From assembly GCA_016930675.1 (NCBI GenBank), contig JAFGGG010000036.1:1-64000 (forward strand): DNA of 64,000 bases. The letters run 5' to 3'. The translations under genes were made by a program, and so were the position numbers. This stretch comes from Spirochaetales bacterium (lineage in GTDB: Bacteria > Spirochaetota > Spirochaetia > SZUA-6 > RPPD01). Below are positions 19,660-28,839 of this stretch, piece after piece (the first letter of the stretch is position 1; the number at the start of each line of letters is the position of its first letter). The notes under the pieces are model-generated. The model ran no database searches. It worked only from the letters and a program-made list of their open reading frames with translations, and was not told the origin of the DNA.

Positions 19660-20127
19660 TCATTTATCTCTTAATTCCCGTTCCAGATCCCGTTTGATAT
19701 CACGTTTTTTTATATCCTCACGTTTATCGACCAGTTTCTTGCCTTTGCACACTCCCAATTCCAGTTTCACTATGCTTCTTTTAAGATAAAAACGCAAAGG
19801 GATTAAGGTCAAGCCTTTTTCCTGAACTTTACGCTTTAAACGCTTTATTTCCTGTTTGTGGACCAGCAATTTCCTCGGTCTGTCCGGATCATGATTAAAG
19901 CGGTTGCCGAATGTATACGGAGTTATATGTAATGCTATCAGCCACAGTTCATGATTGTCGATTTTCGCATAGCAGTCACTAAAGGAGAATTTACCCTGCT
20001 TTACTGATTTTACTTCGGTTCCTTTGAGTTCAATACCGCATTCCAGGCTTTCGGTAACAGCATAATTAAACCTGGCCTTTTTATTGACTGCGAGTGTTTT
20101 TTCAGGTAATTGAGTACTGCCGGACAT
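19660..20127 (-). CDS. smpB: tmRNA-binding protein SmpB
   Basis: Delivers and positions tmRNA in stalled ribosomes. The 155-aa length is normal. Motifs: KARFNYAVTESLECGIELKGTEVKSVKQGK (typical NRKA-xxxY-E-GI-L-GTEVKS pattern), LHITPYTFGNRFNHDPDRPRKLLVH, and the basic tail GKKLVDKREDIKKRDIKRD that reaches the decoding centre. Its ATG overlaps the upstream stop as TAATG. The tmRNA gene follows directly on the same strand, an arrangement that fits co-expression. Confidence 0.97.
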   Translation of the reverse strand: MSGSTQLPEKTLAVNKKARFNYAVTESLECGIELKGTEVKSVKQGKFSFSDCYAKIDNHELWLIALHITPYTFGNRFNHDPDRPRKLLVHKQEIKRLKRKVQEKGLTLIPLRFYLKRSIVKLELGVCKGKKLVDKREDIKKRDIKRDLERELRDK

Positions 20128-21839
20128 TACCGCTCCGTGAGTACCACGCGGAAACCTGTAATCTCTGTGCAGAAGAAAGGCGGCTGGGATCCTCTTGTAT
20201 AAAGCGCGATCTCCTCTAGATTATCAGCCCACGATCCGCCGCGAACTACTTTTGCTGCGCCGTAAGGCATGGTTATAGTATGGGCGGCATTGTTTTCCAC
20301 AGGCTCATATGAAGAAATCAAATAGGCGGCCGGAGCATACCAGTCTTCGCACCACTCCCACACGTTTCCTGCCATGTCTCTTAAACCATGGATATTACGA
20401 GCTGATGACCCCGCGAGCGCCGGCCCGGATATATTTTCTTTAAAAAATATCGAGCCTGGCACCGGGTAGTTCATGCTGTTTCCTCGTGCACAGGCCCATT
20501 CCCATTCCGCTTCAAAGGGTAAACGAACTACAAAACCGGGAGCTGTGGTTTTTGTTTTTTGAGTCAGCCAGTCGCAGTAGGCTTTTGCGGCAAAATAAGA
20601 AACGTATGTAACCGGTTGCGCTCCGCTACCCGGAGGATAGGTATCGTTTTCCCAGTCTTTCAGGTAGTTCTCATTTACTAAATCTTTTGCTATAAGATTA
20701 TTTTTTTGCGCAGGTTTCCATGACGGGTTTTCATCAATAAAAACCTTAAACTGTCTGTTGGAAATTTCATCTTCCGTAATATAAAAGGCGTCTACTTTCA
20801 CGGGGTGCGGTAAAAGCGGAGTCTGTACGGGATCAGCCAGATTGCTGTAATCATCGCTCTTGCCCATGATATAGACTGCGCCGGGAACCGGTACGAAATG
20901 GAGACCGTTTAGATAACGATGCGATCCATAACCTGCCAGAACCTGTGTTCTAAACGAGTTGAGAAAGAGAACATAATTTTCGCGTATTTTTTTGAACCAG
21001 GGAGCTTCAAAAAAACCATATTTAGTACCTTTTGTCTGAGCAATCTCCATTTCAGGTGAAATACCCTGCTCCAATTCCGTGCTTGCATATACGGGCAGTG
21101 AATTGTATATCCAGAAAGGCAGGTTCTCATACTGTTTGGTTAAGGCGAGGTAATCCTTTGCCAGTTTCAGGAGTGTGCCTTGAGAGAATACACCTTGACC
21201 GGTTTCCAAAATTGCATAAGCATGGATAAGATGTCTGACTAGAAAATGAGATTGGGTAAAGGAGAGTGCCCGCTTTAAGAATAATTCGAGTTTTGCTTTT
21301 TCAGTCTGACTAAGCCCCGAACGAATACTTTTCACAGTTTCGGTAAGGATGGGCGGGGGTTGATAGTGGGACGAATAATCAGTGATCATGCACCAGCGGG
21401 TATAGTCGCTTAATGCCCATGCCACAAGGCCGTCCACATCTTCCACTTTCATCTCCATATCGACTTTATCTTTTTTAGGTAAAAAGGGCAGAGCAAATAT
21501 AAAACTTCCCACTTCCTGCTCTACGACCACTGTCTTATAAAATGGTCTTCTAAACTCTATCTTGCGCTTTCCGCCCTTGACCAGTACTTCGCAGGGTGTA
21601 ACTCCCGCTTTTTCCCCGTCTATCCAGACTCCTGCGGCTACCGGACTTGTGGTAAAGGTGATATATGTGCCTCCGGCCAGAATTCCCGGCAGGAAAAAAA
21701 TGGCAAACAACAAACACAGGATAATAAAAGCGTACAGTACCGTAAGATAGGTCCCGGGCCGGATCTTGCCCAGCGGCTTAAGCGTTACTTTTACTTCTGA
21801 GATATTAATCGGTTTTTCTTGTTTTTTCTTTCTGAACAT
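20127..21839 (-). CDS. Membrane protein with PEGA and FGE-sulfatase (SUMF1-like) domains
   Basis: A 570-aa protein. After a basic N-terminus there is one membrane span (about residues 32-58), then a PEGA-type domain (TTSPVAAGVWIDGEKAGVTP), a helical middle region, and a C-terminal formylglycine-generating-enzyme-like domain (about residues 320-570) with DEISNRQFKVFI, RLPFEAEWEWACARG, GLRDMAGNVWEWCEDWY and VVRGGSW. Most bacterial proteins with this fold are binding or structural modules rather than formylglycine enzymes. The copper-binding Cys pair of true FGEs is not evident. The frame is open further upstream, but ATG 21839 removes an unlikely Phe-rich leader that overlaps the divergent lepB region. 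smpB follows with a TAATG overlap. Confidence 0.85.
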   Translation of the reverse strand: MFRKKKQEKPINISEVKVTLKPLGKIRPGTYLTVLYAFIILCLLFAIFFLPGILAGGTYITFTTSPVAAGVWIDGEKAGVTPCEVLVKGGKRKIEFRRPFYKTVVVEQEVGSFIFALPFLPKKDKVDMEMKVEDVDGLVAWALSDYTRWCMITDYSSHYQPPPILTETVKSIRSGLSQTEKAKLELFLKRALSFTQSHFLVRHLIHAYAILETGQGVFSQGTLLKLAKDYLALTKQYENLPFWIYNSLPVYASTELEQGISPEMEIAQTKGTKYGFFEAPWFKKIRENYVLFLNSFRTQVLAGYGSHRYLNGLHFVPVPGAVYIMGKSDDYSNLADPVQTPLLPHPVKVDAFYITEDEISNRQFKVFIDENPSWKPAQKNNLIAKDLVNENYLKDWENDTYPPGSGAQPVTYVSYFAAKAYCDWLTQKTKTTAPGFVVRLPFEAEWEWACARGNSMNYPVPGSIFFKENISGPALAGSSARNIHGLRDMAGNVWEWCEDWYAPAAYLISSYEPVENNAAHTITMPYGAAKVVRGGSWADNLEEIALYTRGSQPPFFCTEITGFRVVLTER

Positions 21840-21926
21840 GATAAAGCCGATTATAGTTGGCGCTTTATACCTTGTCAACACAACTCTATTTATGTTATGT
21901 TTATTTTTAAAATAAGGATTAACAAA

Positions 21927-22958
21927 ATGACATGGAATGAATGGCAGCAGAGAGTTCAGGAAAAAACCGAGCAGGTACTCACCTGGCGAAAAAGGCGTAA
22001 ACTGCGAAAAAAAGAAAAACAAAAAAAGAAAGGCCAGATTCGCGATTGGATCGAAGCACTGCTCTGGGCAGCGTTTTTTGTGCTGCTCTTAAACCAGTAT
22101 ATTTTGCAGGCCTACGCTATTCCCAGCGGATCCATGCTGGACACCATTCAGCTTGAAGACAGGATGTTCGTGGATAAGCTGGTTTACGGTCCGGAACTCT
22201 TGCCGGGAATCGGCAAACTGCCGGGAATCGCCGCACCCAAACGGGGTGAAATAATTATTTTTGAAAACCCCAAATATGAAGAGGAGATGGGGCGTAAAGT
22301 AGGAGCTGTGGAACAGCTTTTTCACCGTTTGGTGTATATGCTTACCTTTTCACTGGTAAATTTGGATGTAAAACCCAATGGAGAGATTGCTCATCATTTT
22401 TTGGTAAAAAGACTCATAGGCGTTCCGGGAGACCGTATTCGTCAGAAAAGCGGAAGGATCGAGATTATTCCCGCTGCTGAAAATGAGTGGATTCCTGAAC
22501 AAACCCTGATCCAGGAACCGCTGGGGCGTGAATATATAAGAAAAGTAATTCCTTATCAGCTTTATCCTGATTTTTATAATTATTTTAAGGGCGCTATTAA
22601 ACGAGGCCGGGGTCTGCCTGTTGATTCCAGTTATAAAATAAGCGAACAGAATATAACCAATGCAGGACTGTCGGTAAACAGCCAGCAGTTTCGGGATTTT
22701 AAAGAAAGTGATTATGAGATGCTGCGAATTCAAAATTCCATCCATTATGAACTTAAGCCGTATAACGATAAAATAGCCGCGCTTTGGTTTAAATATGAAC
22801 AGGGATGGTATATTTCTAAAACCCATATTTTCCCCATGGGCGATAATCGCGATAACTCTCACGACGCGCGTTATTTTCATCCCGTACATTTGGGAAAGGT
22901 GCTGGGAAAAGCGGCTTTTCGCTTTTGGCCGCTGCATCGAATCGGAAGTGTAGAGTAA
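21927..22958 (+). CDS. lepB: Signal peptidase I
   Basis: Removes signal peptides from exported proteins at the outer face of the inner membrane. The 343-aa protein has a very basic N-terminus (KRRKLRKKEKQKKKG), a single membrane span (about 41-60), the catalytic Ser in IPSGSM (Ser69), the general-base Lys in VKRLIGVPGD (Lys161), and box E GDNRDNSHDARYF. The longer frame starting at 21819 is not used: ATG 21927 follows AAGGA and starts MTWNEW. A long variable insert separates the Lys box from box E. A paralogue begins seven bases after its stop. Confidence 0.95.
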   Translation: MTWNEWQQRVQEKTEQVLTWRKRRKLRKKEKQKKKGQIRDWIEALLWAAFFVLLLNQYILQAYAIPSGSMLDTIQLEDRMFVDKLVYGPELLPGIGKLPGIAAPKRGEIIIFENPKYEEEMGRKVGAVEQLFHRLVYMLTFSLVNLDVKPNGEIAHHFLVKRLIGVPGDRIRQKSGRIEIIPAAENEWIPEQTLIQEPLGREYIRKVIPYQLYPDFYNYFKGAIKRGRGLPVDSSYKISEQNITNAGLSVNSQQFRDFKESDYEMLRIQNSIHYELKPYNDKIAALWFKYEQGWYISKTHIFPMGDNRDNSHDARYFHPVHLGKVLGKAAFRFWPLHRIGSVE

Positions 22959-22965
22959 GTTATTT

Positions 22966-23727
22966 ATGCTGGGATCGTATGAACAGTACCGGACAAAAGG
23001 TGATGGCTATTCCTTAAGCGGCATTTTAAAAACTGGCGTAAAAATGCTGCTTGTTATATGCCTGCTGTATATTTTTATTACCAGCTTCCTTGTCAATACC
23101 TACGGCATCCATTCCGCTGCCATGAATCCGGCGCTTGCGGACGGCGAGGTGGTACTCACCGCTCCTTTAGTATATGGAGCTTATAACCGCCTTTTAGGAT
23201 TTCGTTTTCCGGGATTTACCATGCCTCAACGTGGTGATATTGTAGTTATCGAACCGCCTTATCTGCCCAGGCAGTCTTTTTTTTCAGAGCTCATTAATCC
23301 TTTTCTTAAATTTTTTAGTTTTCAGCAGATCCGTGTTGTGCGTGATCCGGCAGGTAATGTAATGAACGAGCACATTGTAAAAAGAATAGTAGGTATTCCT
23401 GGAGATGCCATAAAAATCGAACGTTTTGTCGTTTACATCAAACCCAAAGGCACAAGCGAATTCAAAACTGAAAGACAAATCACCGGTGAGATGTATAAAA
23501 TCTATGATGAATTCGCGGACCACATCTTTCCCAAAGGCTGGGATTCAGGGCTTCCCTTTTCCGGTTATATGCAGGAGATCATTTTAGGGGAAGATGAATA
23601 TTTTGTGATAGGCGACAATAGACTTTTGTTTAGTGACTCAAGGTTTTTTGGGCCGATTAAATATGATGCGATCGTAAGCAAGGTTATTCTCCGCTATTGG
23701 CCGTTTGAGAAATTCGGTGGACTTTAA
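22966..23727 (+). CDS. Signal peptidase I paralogue lacking the catalytic serine
   Basis: A 253-aa S26-family protein with one membrane span (about residues 22-42). The Lys box VKRIVGIPGD (Lys139) and box E VIGDNRLLFSDSRFFG are preserved. The catalytic-Ser box, which reads IPSGSM in the neighbour, here reads IHSAAM (codons CAT TCC GCT GCC ATG), so the nucleophile position is Ala52. The Ser at residue 50 is two positions away and not equivalent. The gene is seven bases from lepB and overlaps hemW. It is probably a non-catalytic paralogue that may regulate or assist LepB. It is intact, with no sign of decay. Confidence 0.85.
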   Translation: MLGSYEQYRTKGDGYSLSGILKTGVKMLLVICLLYIFITSFLVNTYGIHSAAMNPALADGEVVLTAPLVYGAYNRLLGFRFPGFTMPQRGDIVVIEPPYLPRQSFFSELINPFLKFFSFQQIRVVRDPAGNVMNEHIVKRIVGIPGDAIKIERFVVYIKPKGTSEFKTERQITGEMYKIYDEFADHIFPKGWDSGLPFSGYMQEIILGEDEYFVIGDNRLLFSDSRFFGPIKYDAIVSKVILRYWPFEKFGGL

Positions 23728-24931
23728 ATCTTTCACACTTACTTCATGTAAAAATCTCTCGCTTTATATTCACATACCTTTTTGCGAGCATAAATGCTAT
23801 TACTGTGATTTTTTTTCGCTTCCGGGAATCGATAAAGCTGTTATGGAAAAGACTATCAGAGAAATAGTGAACCAGACCGATTTTTTTTTACAAAGGCTCG
23901 GTCCGGAAAAGATTATAAGTGTATATATAGGCGGAGGCACGCCAAGCATTCTGCCAAAATCCGTGTTGAAGGCTTTGCTGCAAAAAATCAATACCCTTGT
24001 TTCCTCGAAACCAGCGGAGTTTACCGTTGAGGCCAATCCGGAATCTTTTGATGAAGAGTTTATCTCTCTTTGCGCGGAGCATGGAGTAACACGGCTTAGT
24101 GTGGGAATCCAAACCTGCAGCAAACAGCTTCGAGCTACTCTGGGAAGGAGAGGAGATGTTGAAAGAATACAGCATGTGCTCGGATTGATTAAGAACAAAT
24201 GGCTCGGTGATCTGAACTGTGATCTACTCTGCGGAATTCCCGGACAGACACTGCAGGATGTGCAGCGCGATCTGAAAACTGTGCTTGCTCTTAATATTGC
24301 ACATATTGCACTGTATACGCTTACTCTGGAACCGGGAACTGTTTTACATCGGCAACACGAGAACGGCTTGCTGCCTTGGCCTGATCACAACGTGCAGGAC
24401 AGTCTGTGGTTATACGCAAGAGATCTTCTGGTAAAAAACGGCTATAGTCACTATGAAATTTCTAATTTTTCCCTTCCGGGTAAAGGCTGCCTGCATAATA
24501 TACGCTACTGGCTGCTTAAGCCCTATATCGGTGTGGGCCCCGGTGCCGTTTCCACGGTACCGGCAGAAGGAGGAAAGATTGTAAGATTGTCTAATCCGCT
24601 CCATCTGCCTGGTTTTTTACGGGGTACTGCAAAGTCCTGGAGCATGGAAGTGGAATTATTAACGCAGAGAGATATTTTTTTTGAGCATCTCATGCTTGGA
24701 TTCCGGCTGAAAAAGGGAATACCAAAAAGATTATTCCATAAAAGATTTGGCGGCGAGCTGCCTGAATTAATACCGGGTCTTTGGAAAGAATGGAGTGAAC
24801 GCGGATTTATTAAACAATCCACCACCGCCTATTGCCTGACTTTACGCGGCAGACTCATCTTGAACCGGATGCTTACTGAGTTGACTCAGTATAAAATCGA
24901 CATGTCCGGGATCAAGATCAATTGGCCCTAA
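23717..24931 (+). CDS. hemW: Radical SAM protein HemW (coproporphyrinogen dehydrogenase-like heme chaperone)
   Basis: HemW-type proteins carry a 4Fe-4S cluster, bind SAM and are thought to insert heme into targets. The 404-aa protein has LYIHIPFCEHKCYYCDF (CxxxCxxC cluster), YIGGGTPS, VEANPE, RLSVGIQTCSKQLRATLGR (true HemN/HemW-like Q), the GIPGQ box, and the C-terminal LMLGFRLKKGI segment. The start is uncertain: GTG 23717 has a GAGA stretch six bases upstream and I prefer it; TTG 23705 is also possible. Both overlap the preceding gene. No heme biosynthesis gene is in the window. Confidence 0.9.
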   Translation: MDFKSFTLTSCKNLSLYIHIPFCEHKCYYCDFFSLPGIDKAVMEKTIREIVNQTDFFLQRLGPEKIISVYIGGGTPSILPKSVLKALLQKINTLVSSKPAEFTVEANPESFDEEFISLCAEHGVTRLSVGIQTCSKQLRATLGRRGDVERIQHVLGLIKNKWLGDLNCDLLCGIPGQTLQDVQRDLKTVLALNIAHIALYTLTLEPGTVLHRQHENGLLPWPDHNVQDSLWLYARDLLVKNGYSHYEISNFSLPGKGCLHNIRYWLLKPYIGVGPGAVSTVPAEGGKIVRLSNPLHLPGFLRGTAKSWSMEVELLTQRDIFFEHLMLGFRLKKGIPKRLFHKRFGGELPELIPGLWKEWSERGFIKQSTTAYCLTLRGRLILNRMLTELTQYKIDMSGIKINWP

Positions 24932-24933
24932 GC

Positions 24934-24962
24934 TTGACATCGAATCTTGGGATATGCTATTT
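24934..24962 (+). promoter_or_regulatory. Probable promoter of the yebC-ruvCAB-queA operon
   Basis: A consensus -35 hexamer TTGACA (24934-24939) is followed after 17 bases by CTATTT (24957-24962), an imperfect -10; TATGCT at 24953 is an alternative at shorter spacing. It sits in the 51-base gap before yebC, with AAGGAG between it and the ATG. Confidence 0.5.
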
Positions 24963-24982
24963 TGGGACAATAAGGAGAATAT

Positions 24983-25711
24983 ATGTCAGGACACAGTAAA
25001 TGGCATTCAATAAAACATAAAAAGGGTGCTGCCGATGCTAAGCGGGGTAAGGTTTTTACCAAGCTTATAAAAGAGATTTTCGTGGCCTCACGCATGGGCG
25101 GCGGTGATATAGACGCAAATCCGCGTCTGAGGACTGCAGTGTTAAAGGCGAAATCGGTTAATATGCCCAAAGATAATATTGAAAGGGCAATTAAAAAAGG
25201 TACGGGCGATCTGGATGGTGTTACCTACGAAGAACTTACCTATGAGGCTTATGGTCCGGGTGGAGTGGCGCTGCTTATAAACATACTCACCGATAATAAA
25301 AACAGGACTGCGGCCGAGGTTCGCAATATTCTTTCCAAAGGGGGCGGTACTTTAGGTGAAAGCGGCTGCGTGTCGTACATGTTCAAACGTAAAGGCATTA
25401 TAGTTTTTGATGCTGCCAAGTATAAAGAAGATGATATTTTAGGCGTGGCTTTGGAAGCGGGTGCGGAAGATATCAGCGCGGACTCTGATGTGATAGAGGT
25501 AATATGTGAGCCGGAAGATTTTGAGCGTGGTTTAAATGCTTTAACTGAAGCCGGATTTGAGCAGGAGACCGCGGAAATAAGTATGATTCCCGACGCTTTA
25601 GTTAAACTTGACGCGGAGAAAACCGAGAAAGCTTTGAAATTAATAGATATTCTTGAAGATAATGACGACGTTCAAACTGTCGCCACAAACCTTGAACTGC
25701 CGGATGAATGA
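24983..25711 (+). CDS. yebC: YebC/PmpR (TACO1) family protein
   Basis: A 242-aa cytosolic protein of the family whose members act as transcription regulators or as translation factors that relieve stalling. The N-terminus [20 protein letters not shown] is diagnostic, followed by [13 protein letters not shown], the [13 protein letters not shown] box and the acidic ferredoxin-like C-terminal domains. The start has AAGGAG. Its stop overlaps the ruvC start (ATGA). The common YebC-RuvC neighbourhood in bacteria supports both assignments. Confidence 0.96.
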   Translation: MSGHSKWHSIKHKKGAADAKRGKVFTKLIKEIFVASRMGGGDIDANPRLRTAVLKAKSVNMPKDNIERAIKKGTGDLDGVTYEELTYEAYGPGGVALLINILTDNKNRTAAEVRNILSKGGGTLGESGCVSYMFKRKGIIVFDAAKYKEDDILGVALEAGAEDISADSDVIEVICEPEDFERGLNALTEAGFEQETAEISMIPDALVKLDAEKTEKALKLIDILEDNDDVQTVATNLELPDE

Positions 25712-26220
25712 GAACCATATTAGGAATCGATCCCGGTTTAAAAAATACCGGGTTTGGTGTGATACAGATTAAGAACGATCAAATATACTATGTGGATCAT
25801 GGTGTGATTTCAACAGAAACAGAACTAGATCACGGCAGCCGCCTGGAATATATTCATAAAAATATTATTGAGTTGATAAAAAAGCATAAACCACACGAAG
25901 CCGCTGTTGAAGAAATTTTTTTTGCCAAGAATTTAAAAAGCGCCATTCCCGTGGCTGAGGCCAAAGGTGTTATTCTCTGCGCGCTTTCAATTATGAAAAC
26001 AAAAGTCTTTACGTATACACCGCTTGAAATTAAGCGGGGAGTAGTAGGGAACGGTCGCGCTGAGAAGGTGCAGGTCCAGGAGCTGGTCCGCATTATTCTC
26101 AAGCTTAAAACCGCGCCGCAGCCTGATCATGCGGCCGATGCCCTTGCCGTAGCGTTGTGTCATACTCATAGTTCGCGGCTTAAACAATATTTATATACAA
26201 GAGGTAAGCAGGGTGTTTAA
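25708..26220 (+). CDS. ruvC: Holliday junction resolvase RuvC
   Basis: Cuts Holliday junctions in concert with RuvAB. The 170-aa protein keeps the four catalytic acids: Asp in [14 protein letters not shown], Glu in [10 protein letters not shown], and the Asp pair in [15 protein letters not shown]. It overlaps yebC by four bases and ruvA by eight, so translation is coupled. Confidence 0.97.
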   Translation: MRTILGIDPGLKNTGFGVIQIKNDQIYYVDHGVISTETELDHGSRLEYIHKNIIELIKKHKPHEAAVEEIFFAKNLKSAIPVAEAKGVILCALSIMKTKVFTYTPLEIKRGVVGNGRAEKVQVQELVRIILKLKTAPQPDHAADALAVALCHTHSSRLKQYLYTRGKQGV

Positions 26221-26815
26221 CAGTATCAGCGGTAAGATCAGTTACAGAGATCAAGAATCCATATATATCTGTACCGGTGGTATTGAATGGGATATTAAAA
26301 CCACTCAACAGTCTTTACAGGATTTCCCCGCGGAGGGCCAGCAGGCCAAGGCCTTTATCTACCTCTATCATCGCGACGATCAAATGAGAGTTTATGGATT
26401 CTCAACTGAAAAGGAGCGCTCGTTATTTCTTGATCTGTTGAGAGTGGACGGAGTGGGGCCGAAACTGGTAATTAAAATATTATCAGCCATCACCTCAGAC
26501 GCGTTTATCAAAGCCCTCGAACGGGAGGACCTCGCCACACTCTCTTCATTGCCCGGATTGGGTAAAAAGACAGCCCAAAAAATAATCCTTGCTTTGCAGG
26601 GCAAGCTGAAAAACTTACAGCACCACGCTGAAGGTTCGAGTGTCAATGAAGATATAATAAACGCCCTTGTGGGTATGGGATATGACAAACGCAGTTCGCG
26701 TGAAGCGGTGAGTGCTGCGGTCCATGAGCTCAATCTGGAGGAATTAAGCGGAGAAGAGTTGGACAAACAGCTATTTACCAAGGCATTGAGTATCGCCGGT
26801 CGAAAGAAGACGTAA
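26213..26815 (+). CDS. ruvA: Holliday junction DNA helicase subunit RuvA
   Basis: Binds the four-way junction and recruits RuvB. The 200-aa protein shows the N-terminal OB fold (ISGKISYRDQESIYICTGGIEWDI), the helix-hairpin-helix pair (LLRVDGVGPKLVIKIL, LSSLPGLGKKTAQKII) and the C-terminal RuvB-binding three-helix domain (NALVGMGYDKRSSREAV). The start is GTG 26213, inside the end of ruvC. ruvB begins four bases after the stop. Confidence 0.97.
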   Translation: MFNSISGKISYRDQESIYICTGGIEWDIKTTQQSLQDFPAEGQQAKAFIYLYHRDDQMRVYGFSTEKERSLFLDLLRVDGVGPKLVIKILSAITSDAFIKALEREDLATLSSLPGLGKKTAQKIILALQGKLKNLQHHAEGSSVNEDIINALVGMGYDKRSSREAVSAAVHELNLEELSGEELDKQLFTKALSIAGRKKT

Positions 26816-26819
26816 GCTA

Positions 26820-27845
26820 ATGAAAGAAACCAGAATTTCAGACGCGCATTATATCGAAGAACAGGATCAGGATGAAAAAACCCTGCGTCCGCGCCAGCTT
26901 GCAGAGTTTGTGGGCCAAAAAAAATTAAAAACAAATCTGGCGATTTTTATCCAGGCGGCAAAAAAACGCGGGGAGTGTCTGGATCATGTGTTTTTTTCCG
27001 GACCTCCGGGGCTGGGGAAAACCACTCTGGCAGGTATTATCGCCAATGAACTGGGTTCGGAGCTTAAAGCCACAGCCGCTCCGGCTTTGGAAAAGGCCGG
27101 TGATCTGGCTGCAATACTTACTGCAGTGGGTAAGAACAATATTTTTTTTATTGATGAAATTCATCGCCTGAAACCGGTTATCGAAGAGATGCTGTATACG
27201 GCCATGGAAGATTATAAAATAGACGTAGTTATCGGCCAGGGTCCGGGAGCACGAAACATAAAAATCCCCTTGGAACCGTTTACACTCGTGGGAGCAACCA
27301 CCAGGCCCGGCTTGATATCTCGTCCGCTGCACGACCGGTTCGGTATTCGCGCGCGGCTTGATTACTACAAGACGGAAGATATTTCGGAAATTGTTGTCAG
27401 ATCCGCCCGTATTCTCACCGTGGAAATTGAGGATCTGGCTGTCGACTTGATTGCCAAGTGTGCTCGGGGTACTCCTCGGGTGGCAAATCGTATTTTGCGG
27501 CGTATGCGTGATTTTGCCGAGGTGTGGGGCAACGGCAAGATCACTATGGATATAGTAACACGAGGATTGGCATCATTAGAAATTGATGAGCTGGGACTTG
27601 ATAAACTGGACAGGGAGATATTAAAAGCAATTATCCTGAAATATAACGGCGGTCCGGTTGGATGTGAAACCCTGGCTATCTCTGTGGGTGAATCGGTTGA
27701 AACCATAGAGGATGTATATGAACCGTATCTGATTCAGAGGGGTTTCCTCATGCGTACTCCCCGCGGCCGGATGGTTACCGAGAATGCTTACCAACATTTA
27801 AAACTCTCAAAAAAGCGTAATGAAGACCAGGGAATTCTCTTTTAA
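26820..27845 (+). CDS. ruvB: Holliday junction branch-migration ATPase RuvB
   Basis: The motor of branch migration. The 341-aa AAA+ protein has RPRQLAEFVGQ, Walker A GPPGLGKTTL (Lys67), Walker B FFIDEIHRL, sensor 1 LVGATTRPGLIS, the arginine finger region RPLHDRFGI, and the C-terminal winged helix (RTPRGRMVTENAYQHL). It overlaps the following queA by 26 bases. Confidence 0.98.
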   Translation: MKETRISDAHYIEEQDQDEKTLRPRQLAEFVGQKKLKTNLAIFIQAAKKRGECLDHVFFSGPPGLGKTTLAGIIANELGSELKATAAPALEKAGDLAAILTAVGKNNIFFIDEIHRLKPVIEEMLYTAMEDYKIDVVIGQGPGARNIKIPLEPFTLVGATTRPGLISRPLHDRFGIRARLDYYKTEDISEIVVRSARILTVEIEDLAVDLIAKCARGTPRVANRILRRMRDFAEVWGNGKITMDIVTRGLASLEIDELGLDKLDREILKAIILKYNGGPVGCETLAISVGESVETIEDVYEPYLIQRGFLMRTPRGRMVTENAYQHLKLSKKRNEDQGILF

Positions 27846-28839
27846 TCTTCCACAATCATTTATAGCGCAGTATCCAAAAGGAAAAAGGGCGGATTCACGC
27901 CTGCTTGTAGTGGATAGGGCGGCGCAGACCTTTACGCACCATAAGTTCAAGGAGCTGCCCGGACTGCTTGCTCCGGATACCGTGATGGTTGTTAATAATA
28001 CAAAAGTACGGAAGGCACGTGTTTTCGCTAAAAGCAAAGATACCGGGGGTATGGTTGAATTCCTGCTGCTAAAGGAAACAGCACGGGGTATGTGGCAGGT
28101 GCTGTGTTCCAAAAGTAAAAAACAAAAACAAGGCAAGGTCTTTATTTTTCCCGAAAAGCGACAGGCTGTTATTGTACAGGAACTCGGCGAGCTCCGTGTG
28201 CTCAAGTTTGATCGGGCAATAGATGAAAAATATTTGAACAAACACGGACATGTTCCCCTGCCTCCGTATATCAAGCGCCAAGATGAGGTTCTTGATAAGC
28301 AGCGTTATCAAACCGTATATTCAAAAATATCGGGTTCAATTGCAGCTCCAACGGCAGGGCTTCACTTCTCAAAAAGAACCATCAGGCTGATCGCTAAGCG
28401 GGGAATCGAGCTGGCGCAGTTATCACTTCATGTAGGTTTAGGAACATTTACTCCCATTCGAACTGAAAATATTGAGGATCATGCCATGCACAGTGAAGAG
28501 TATATGATCCCCTCAGATACTGCTCTCTGTTTAAATAAGGCCCGGTTTGAGCAAAGAAATATTTTAGCTGTGGGTACCACTTCGGTACGGGCTCTGGAAT
28601 CGGCTTATAGTAAGGATGGTATTAAGGCTGGTAAAGCGGTAACGAATTTGTTTATTTATCCGGGGTTCAAATTCAATGTCGTGTCGCAGCTGCTTACCAA
28701 CTTTCATACTCCGGGATCGTCCCTGCTGCTGCTTGTATCCGCTTTTGCCGGAAAAGAACTTATTTTGAGCGCCTATGAAGAGGCAAAAAAACAGAATTAC
28801 CGTTTTTTCTCTTATGGAGATGCTATGCTGATTTTATGA
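27820..28839 (+). CDS. queA: S-adenosylmethionine:tRNA ribosyltransferase-isomerase
   Basis: Makes epoxyqueuosine in tRNA from preQ1 and SAM, complementing Tgt, which is encoded at 61.5 kb. The 339-aa protein has FSFNLPQSFIAQYPKGKRADSRLLV, the GGMVEFLL box, APTAGLHFS, LHVGLGTFTPIRTE and LLTNFHTPGSSLLLLVSAFAG. The start ATG 27820 lies within the ruvB 3' end. Its last 17 bases overlap the convergent HD-GYP gene. Confidence 0.97.
   Translation: MKTREFSFNLPQSFIAQYPKGKRADSRLLVVDRAAQTFTHHKFKELPGLLAPDTVMVVNNTKVRKARVFAKSKDTGGMVEFLLLKETARGMWQVLCSKSKKQKQGKVFIFPEKRQAVIVQELGELRVLKFDRAIDEKYLNKHGHVPLPPYIKRQDEVLDKQRYQTVYSKISGSIAAPTAGLHFSKRTIRLIAKRGIELAQLSLHVGLGTFTPIRTENIEDHAMHSEEYMIPSDTALCLNKARFEQRNILAVGTTSVRALESAYSKDGIKAGKAVTNLFIYPGFKFNVVSQLLTNFHTPGSSLLLLVSAFAGKELILSAYEEAKKQNYRFFSYGDAMLIL

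Noticed and set aside
22350-22937. 195-codon minus-strand open frame opposite lepB
   Set aside because: Antisense of conserved signal peptidase boxes, so the opposite frame has no independent support.
26392-26934. 180-codon minus-strand open frame opposite ruvA/ruvB
   Set aside because: Spans two overlapping conserved genes on the other strand; Ser/Arg-rich translation typical of a shadow.
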